Below are positions 57,601 through 64,000 of a stretch of DNA of 64,000 nucleotides, one piece after another. Origin of the DNA: Lepiota brunneoincarnata (taxonomy: Eukaryota > Basidiomycota > Agaricomycetes > Agaricales > Agaricaceae). A program made the position numbers and the translations under genes. The DNA lies in contig JAEBUN010000004.1 in NCBI GenBank assembly GCA_023014365.1, forward strand, positions 1,798,001-1,862,000, given 5' to 3'. The notes beneath the pieces were generated by a model. That model saw nothing but the letters and a program-made list of their open reading frames with translations, had not been told where the DNA came from and made no database searches. The number at the start of each line of letters is the position of its first letter. Position 1 is the stretch's first letter.

Positions 57601-60600
57601 GTCACCGACTATGCAGCTCCCTCCCTCGAGAGCAACCACACTGACATCAGCGCTCAAATCGAAGCGCTCAACGTCCCAATCCTCCCGTCCCCTGGACTGG
57701 CTTCCCCTCGGGCCATGATAGAAGAGGATTCCTACTTTATTGGAGTTTTCCCAGTCCCTTCTTCGACTGGTGACTCCTCAATGACGACTGCTTCATCGAC
57801 GGTTGTCGAGGAGCCTCGTGAGCCTATCAAAACTGTGGCCGACATTGCTCTCGAGAGTAGATACCGCTTCACAAAATGGAAGCACGAAGAACATCGTCGA
57901 ATTTGGGAATGGTACCTTCGAAAGAATGCTGACGATTTTGTGGTGGAAAAGTATCAACAAATTTTTCTTTGGGAACATACGATCCCCACAGCTGGAATCG
58001 GTCAGCATCGCGCATGCTTTGCCCCTCAACTCACTTGTGTGCAGTTTTACGGCGAGAATGACATGACCCTGGGTCAATTTATTGAAAAAGCGGTTGTGGA
58101 TACGCTCGTTCAGCTTCTGGATCCAGGAACCATTTGTACAGGGAAGGGTTGTGATCAGCCACTTGCGCGCCATTGCAAAGTTTATGTTCACAATGAAACA
58201 CGCCTTTTCGTTGCCGTGGAGCAATGGGACGGCCAAATTGTCAACCGATCCTTCGATTCCGCCCCCGATCTCATCACTACCTGGAGTGCTTGTCGGGTTT
58301 GTGGATCGGCCACCCCATTCATACCGGTGTCCCCGGAGATGCAGCGCTACTCATTTGCTAAGTTTCTGGAGCTCCATTTCTACCCTGCCGATGTCAAGTT
58401 GGTTCAAGGTGCAGGATGCGAACACAACATCTACCAACACCATATCCGGTACTTTGCGTCAAGAGGGATGACCGTACGATTCCAGACTGACCCCGTAATC
58501 ATGCACGAGATCATATACCCCCCTTTCCGGATACCCGTCCGTCCCGAGACACAACTAGAAATCAAGAACACCGATTTCGACAAACTCCATTTTCGCAATA
58601 CCGTCTGGTACACGGCCCTGATAGATGACCTGAAACTCATAAGTATTGACGCTGCAACTGGTGACGAGGAAGCTGATGCACGGCTGAACACCGAGATTAA
58701 TGCTCTCATTACTCGCGCTGAAGCAGAAAGGGAGGAGATCAATCGACTAATCAACAAAATATACCGAGAGTCTGCTCCCACCGACACCCTCGCTCTTAAT
58801 CAGGTCCATGCGTATCGGCAGGACAAAATTGTAGCGTGGCAACAAGACTTCGACCGTTTGCCGAAGCCGAGGCCTATTACCGTCATTGAGCGAAGCAACA
58901 AACGAGCATCGACTTTCAATTCTGTGAGGACCATTTGGCCTCAGAGACCTAATGTAGAACCGCCCTTGGACAACCCTTTATCATCCCTCCCCCCTCCAGA
59001 GGCGGAAGGTCCTTTTATCAAGAAAAGGCTTCCTGCAGATCCGTTAGCCTCTTCCGCCTCTGAGGCTTCCGAGCCGGAGACATCTGCGCCCAAGCCCTTA
59101 GAGAAATCTACCACTCCTCCAATGGGTGAACCTTCTACGAGTGAAACGGCCAGTGAACGCAAGCCCGAGGACTCTATACCGGGAACAGCGAGAACGGATT
59201 TCCCGGAAGACCTTATCAAGTCGGACCTTGACAGTGACTCTACTATCGGGGCACATCGCGATGAAGCAATGATTGAGGGTCTGCCTCAAGAATCTGTAGT
59301 AAGCCAATTGTTTCTCTTGTTGCCGTCGCCAACTGACAGACACACTAGCACGAGAGCATCCAGCCCACTCCAGAGCCTTCCATCCAGCAGGTGTCGAGGT
59401 TGCCACGAAGACCAACACATCAGCCCAGTGTCGCCGAACTTGTGAAGAAGTATCAGGATTTCCTGCCACCTCAAACCATGCATGATTTGGCTAAAAGTGC
59501 ATTTCCTCCTCGAGCTGTCATGTCCGAAAGCGAGCAGGAATACCCATCTACAGTGCAGCGACGTCCCATTCGCCGGGGTCGTCATCCCGGAATAACCAGA
59601 AGACCTTCTACTTCCGATTTTGAGTCAAGTTACGCTGCGAACATAGCCCCGAGATATTTGATGCAAAACAGAAGAACCGCTAATACCGGAAGCCGCATCC
59701 CAGGTCCTTCAGGTCAACTTCCAGATTCTCATGAGTCCTCCAGGAAAGCCTCTCCGGAGAAACGATCTCCGTTTCTCAGAGGTAAAGATATCCGATTCAG
59801 TCGACCGTCATCCCCTCCTGGTGGTCCCGGGAGATCGACTCTTGGTTCAATCAAGCAAGGGAAAGCACGAGTTCCTGGTCGTGCGAAGGAAAAACCAGCC
59901 ATTCGACAGCCTACCACAGCCAACAAGTCAACTCTCCGCAAGGCTCCAGGATCGAATACCAAGGTCATGACGCTCGCGAAAAATTTCGAGCGACTTGGCC
60001 GGGAAGCGGAACGTACAAAGAGTCGATATCATATCATACGTGGAAAACGCGCCCGTCCCGTTGCTTCGGCACGTGCAACGGTCGAGGTGCTCGATAGTGT
60101 CAAGGATGCCCTCAGAGATGACCCGGACCCGGACTCATCGAGCGAAGCAGATGATGAAGGGGATGGAAACGAAGACGGCTCATTTGGTCCTCCCCTCCCT
60201 CCTACAGAACCCTTGCCCCCAGGTGCCCCGTCAGAACCATCCGTAGATCCAACTATTACGCCTGGCCGAGAACCCGCTGCCACCGCTACGCCTTTGTCCA
60301 CATTCCCGGATTTACTGGGTGTCAATGACTCCCACACCACGCTTGCTCCCGCCGTTCCTCCACCTGGTCCTCCATCCCTACCTCCTTCCCCATCATCGCC
60401 CCCTATCAAACCGAACCTTGATGCGACGCTCACACCTCCAGCATCTGACCTAGAGCTCCCTCCGTCCACTGCACCACCGTCTTCAATATTCAGGGCGCTG
60501 TCAGAACTCTGGCAACCTTCTCGTCATGCAATGGAACTTGATGATCCTATGAGTGACCCGGAACATATCTTCAGAGATTCTTCGATGATAGTGAGAACCG

Positions 60601-62231
60601 ACGAACCTACGTCAATTATCGCTTTGGCTCTGAAGTGAGTTAAGGGGTGTATAATATGAAATCATGGAGACTTACATTCACCAGCTCACCTCAATATCGT
60701 GACATGCTCGCAAAGTCCCGAGCAGAGAAGAGGACAGCTCGCGAAGCCAAGTTGACTGAAGGGGAAGTGTTCATGCCGGATGACAAGTCTATAGCCGAGT
60801 CAACTTCAACATGGGGCGTTGTTAATATTGATTCAGCAGATTCCGCGGACCCTACAGAGGATCTGAGACTTCCATCGTCCCGGCTACCTTGGGCAATAAG
60901 TAAGCACAAGCAAGCTTCCTCCTTGTATTCTGGCTCAACAAGAATGGGCAGGCTTCGAAAGCGGCGGACTGACAATTAGTTGCACTATCCTGTATCCTGA
61001 GCAGTTTGATGCACTTAGGCGTACATTTGACTGCGAAAAGAGCATGGTTGAATCACTCTCGCGGTGTGTCAAATGGAATGCCAGTGGTGGGAAATCTGGT
61101 TCAGCTTTCTTGAAAACACGCGGTAGACTCGATATTTTTGCGCGTGTGTGTGTGTTGAGCTGATCTGGCCTTTCAGATGACCGATTCATTGCGAAGGAGC
61201 TTTCGAAGTTCGAGGTTCAGACCATGGAAACATTTGCACCTGCTTACTTCGATTACATGTCGTCGGCGGTGTCAGCAAGTGTACGCATACAACTCTCCTT
61301 TGAGCTCCTGTTGGCTCAGGCTTTGTATTTTAGCGTCCAACTCTGCTTGCCAAGGTCTTCGGATGCTTTAAGTTGACTTTTCGTAAAACAGAGAAAGGGA
61401 AAGGGCCCGGGAAGTTCAAATATACCCAAATGAACCTTCTGGTTATGGAGAATCTCTTTTATAATCGTAGATTCACGAAGGTAGGCCATGCTACTATCAA
61501 CGCATCGGTATGATCCTGACAGCAACAAGATATATGACCTAAAGGGATCTACTCGAAATCGTCATGTCCAGTCAACTGGGAGGGAGAATGAAGTTCTATT
61601 GGACGAAAACCTGGTCCAAAGTAAGTCCTTGTATGGCGATTCTCACCATCCCTATCCCATTGCTCACCTCAATCCTGTCACCTCGCAGCGGCGCATCTCA
61701 CCCCGTTTTATTTGCGCGAACATTCAAAGCGTATTTTGCGCGGGGCCTTATACAACGACAGCAAATTCTTGGCGGAAATCAATGTCATGGATTATTCCCT
61801 AGTATGCGGGGTGAGAATATTCATGGATTTTTATGCGATCAGATTATTCACATCGACACAGGTTGATGGCCAGAACAATGAATTAGTAGTTGGAATAGTC
61901 GGTATGCGGTGGATACATGTGCTTTATATATAAGCACCCGTCTGATTTTCCCGTAGATTATATACGAACCTACACCTGGGACAAGAAACTGGAGAGCTGG
62001 GTTAAAGAGTGGGGCGTTGGAAAAGAACCAACCATCGTAACACCAAAGCAATACCGACAACGTTTCATCAGCGCCATGGAGCGTTACTTTCCGTTAGTGA
62101 GTCTCTGCACCATTCGGCTCGAAACCACTCATGGATAAATCCAATTACAGATACCAGATCGCTGGATGAAACAGCGGGATACCACAGAAGACGACCCTAA
62201 TGTTCTGTCGGAGCTTTGGCCCGATTGGTAA
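54700..62231 (+). CDS. FAB1: FAB1/PIKfyve phosphatidylinositol 3-phosphate 5-kinase
   Basis: Makes PI(3,5)P2 on endosomes and vacuoles. The ATG at 54700 (GCCACCATGA context, [10 protein letters not shown]) is chosen; no upstream ATG is in frame nearby. After a disordered N terminus comes a FYVE finger: [40 protein letters not shown] and CNLCLEKL. A GroEL/CCT-like domain follows ([20 protein letters not shown] to [10 protein letters not shown]), then a linker with a Cys/His-rich block ([28 protein letters not shown] and [13 protein letters not shown]), then a long Ser/Pro region. The lipid kinase domain has [59 protein letters not shown] and [13 protein letters not shown], and ends LSELWPDW at 62231. 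Roughly 2,150 residues, normal for FAB1. The FYVE domain binds PI3P made downstream of Rab5, also encoded here. Confidence 0.95.
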
Positions 62232-62373
62232 AGAGTATAGTCACCACGATTTACCTTGGGGTATAACCATGCCAGCGATAGAAATAGAGGAGTGCATCGA
62301 TTATGATTACTGTATACTACATACCCTCGTGAATAAATGATGCTTAATGTTACTGAGTAAAGCCAGAGGAGAA

Positions 62374-64000
62374 TTAACTAATCTTGACCTTCTTAGTGGG
62401 CTGTGGCGTGTTTTTATCAGAGTCTTTTCGTTTCTTCGTTCCACCCGATTTGAATGCGTTCATCAGTTCCTGAATTCGCAATCGAACTGTGGCTGCTATT
62501 CCTCCAACTTCCGAGTCTGCCCCGTTAAACATGATTGCGTTCTGAACCATGAGATCGAGATCCGCCTCGAAGGCCTCGATTGTCTCATATCTGTCGTTGT
62601 CTAGCTTGTGCCGAATGGTGCGTAAGTCGCGTGCGTCCTTCCGAGGAATGATGTCGAAATAAGTCGGGATCCCCAGCAATACGGGGTCAACAGGTTCACG
62701 GAATACCCATGAACTACACAGCTTGGAATCAGCATTAGCTGTAAGGTTGTGCTGATGCAACTCACATAGGATCTTTAACGAGGGTCGACATCAACCCCTG
62801 GAGCCCTCGCTTCTCACTCCAGGATAATCTTCGTTCCATGATTTTCGGCCATTCTTTCTTGAAGACCTTCTCGACGATGTCGGCGCAAGTGACTGGGAAT
62901 GTCGCCGCAGGGTTGAACCGTCGACAATTACTGAACACCAACTCAACATCCTTCTTAAGGTCTTCCATCGTCGCATATTGATTGTCAGCGAGCTTCTGCG
63001 ATATAGTTCCCAAATCCATGGGATGTGCGATCTCATCAAGATACCTGGACCAAGATTTAACAAAAGGACGATCGAAAGCAAGCATAGGTCAGGACATACG
63101 TGGGACAGCCATCTAACACCGGATCTACTGGGCGGCTGAAAATCGCGGCCTCTGGAGTCCTCTGAAGAACCTTGAGCAGTTCCTTACATTTCTTCTCGTT
63201 AACGGGGGTAGCTTGGGCAACCATGGACTTTTTTGGTTTGTTTAGGGTAGTGTTCGCATTCGGGGTTTGAGGTGTGACCTCTTTCTCTTTACCTTTCACA
63301 GAAGGTTTAGGAACATCCGGTATCGTATGTCGAGTAGATTCGAGTGGTTTCTCCTTTTTAGAATTCTTAGAATTCTGGACCTTGGGGATCGTGATTGACA
63401 TGGAAGTGCTCGGTTTTTCAGCTGGAATAGGCTTTGGGGTCGGGGGTGAGGACCGCTCTTTCTTAGCTGGTGTGGCGAGTGCCAATATGTCATCGTAGTC
63501 ATCATCAAGGGTCTCACTCTTCTTCCGTTTACTAGAGTTAACAAGAGATGACTTCTCCCGCTCCAAGTTTAAGCGCAATCGCTCTTCATCTTTTTCTCGC
63601 TCAATTGCAAGCACCTCTTGCAAGATGTCATGTGAACCATCATCAACGTAAGGTGGTGGGGGAGGCTCGATATCTGATACAACCTCTGGTTGCGGTGCTT
63701 TCTGTTTCTTTGGCTTAGTAGTTCGTGGTGGCTGCGGTGGAGACTGCGCATGGGGGTGGGGCTGAACTTTCAACTTGATAGTGGGACGTGAGGATGATGA
63801 CGTTTGGACCGATGGGGGATCTTTGGCGGGAGTGGGTGCAGAAAGCCTGATTGATGGTGCTGGTGGAGCTGAAACGGGCTGTATAACGGACTTTGGAATT
63901 TTGTCGCGAGTAGCCTGGGTGGCATGGTTTTTGTCAGCAACCTCGAGGGTTTTGTTGATGATGGTCCACTCTGCAGGTAATTGAGTAATGGCTCACAACA
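62374..64000 (-). CDS. Double-bromodomain protein, probable TAF2-type TFIID subunit (N-terminal part outside window)
   Basis: C-terminal part of a nuclear protein. At the window edge it reads LPAEWTIINKTLEVADKNHA, then a disordered, Lys/Pro-rich linker. Bromodomain 1 is KCKELLKVLQRTPEAAIFSR, DPVLDGCPTYLDEIAHPMDL and VFSNCRRFNP, with the canonical Asn and PMDL. Bromodomain 2 is SWVFREPVDPVLLGIPTYFD, then DLRTIRHKLDNDRYETIEAF and LMVQNAIMFNG; it keeps Asn but replaces PMDL by a longer, charged loop (IIPRKDARDL). It ends in a basic TKKRKDSDKN...KKVKIS tail at 62374. Basidiomycete TAF2 proteins carry such C-terminal bromodomains as I recall, so TFIID is the favoured role; the aminopeptidase-like part that would settle it is not in the window. 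It converges on FAB1 with 142 bp between stops. Confidence 0.78.

Overview
The window is nuclear DNA of a filamentous basidiomycete, most likely an Agaricomycete. The evidence is dense genes on both strands, many introns of about 40-70 nt with GTRNGT donors and YAG acceptors, roughly balanced base composition, and family content typical of that group: an SH3-bearing Cdc25 RasGEF, a Mei2-like RRM protein, a large FAB1 lipid kinase, a Rsm22-type mitoribosome factor and a very small single-domain dsRNA-binding protein. No rRNA, tRNA, CRISPR array or transposon was recognised.

Layout. 1-4.6 kb: a TBL1/Sif2-like LisH-WD40 protein (cut by the window edge) diverges from a DCAF11/WDR23-like CRL4 receptor. 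5.3-7.8 kb: an orphan Pro/Ser-rich protein with TATA box and leader intron converges with a homeodomain-like protein. 8.0-14.0 kb: SKI2 RNA helicase and IST1 (ESCRT-III). 14.5-18.1 kb: Cdc25-type RasGEF converging on a Rab5/Ypt5 GTPase. 18.5-23.7 kb: Mei2-like RNA-binding protein, LAMTOR2-like Roadblock protein and a Coq1-like prenyl synthase that has lost both aspartate-rich motifs. 25.3-26.8 kb: SAM methyltransferase. 28.2-31.4 kb: TEX2/Nvj2-type PH-SMP lipid-transfer protein. 31.7-38.0 kb: a long disordered protein and a golgin-like coiled-coil protein. 38.5-39.8 kb: G-protein beta subunit. 39.8-45.3 kb: a low-coding block with a spliced 78-residue dsRBD protein and a possible single-membrane-span microprotein. 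45.3-52.3 kb: USP39/Sad1 splicing factor and three consecutive mitoribosome genes (RSM22, uL1m, mL40). 52.5-64.0 kb: CSN2, FAB1 and the C-terminal part of a double-bromodomain, TAF2-like protein.

Themes. Several genes act in endolysosomal traffic and signalling (IST1, Rab5, LAMTOR2, FAB1, SMP protein). Others act in ubiquitin/CSN control (DCAF11, CSN2), RNA metabolism (SKI2, Mei2-like, USP39, dsRBD) and nutrient or pheromone signalling (Cdc25, G-beta). The linkage looks like ordinary eukaryotic gene order rather than a designed cluster, except perhaps the mitoribosome trio.

The most interesting items are the hidden multi-exon dsRBD microprotein, the catalytically degenerate polyprenyl synthase, two compensating one-base frame breaks in the RasGEF, two GC-AG introns, and the homeodomain-like protein with an altered recognition helix. 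Exon boundaries were read by eye and have not been tested with transcript data.
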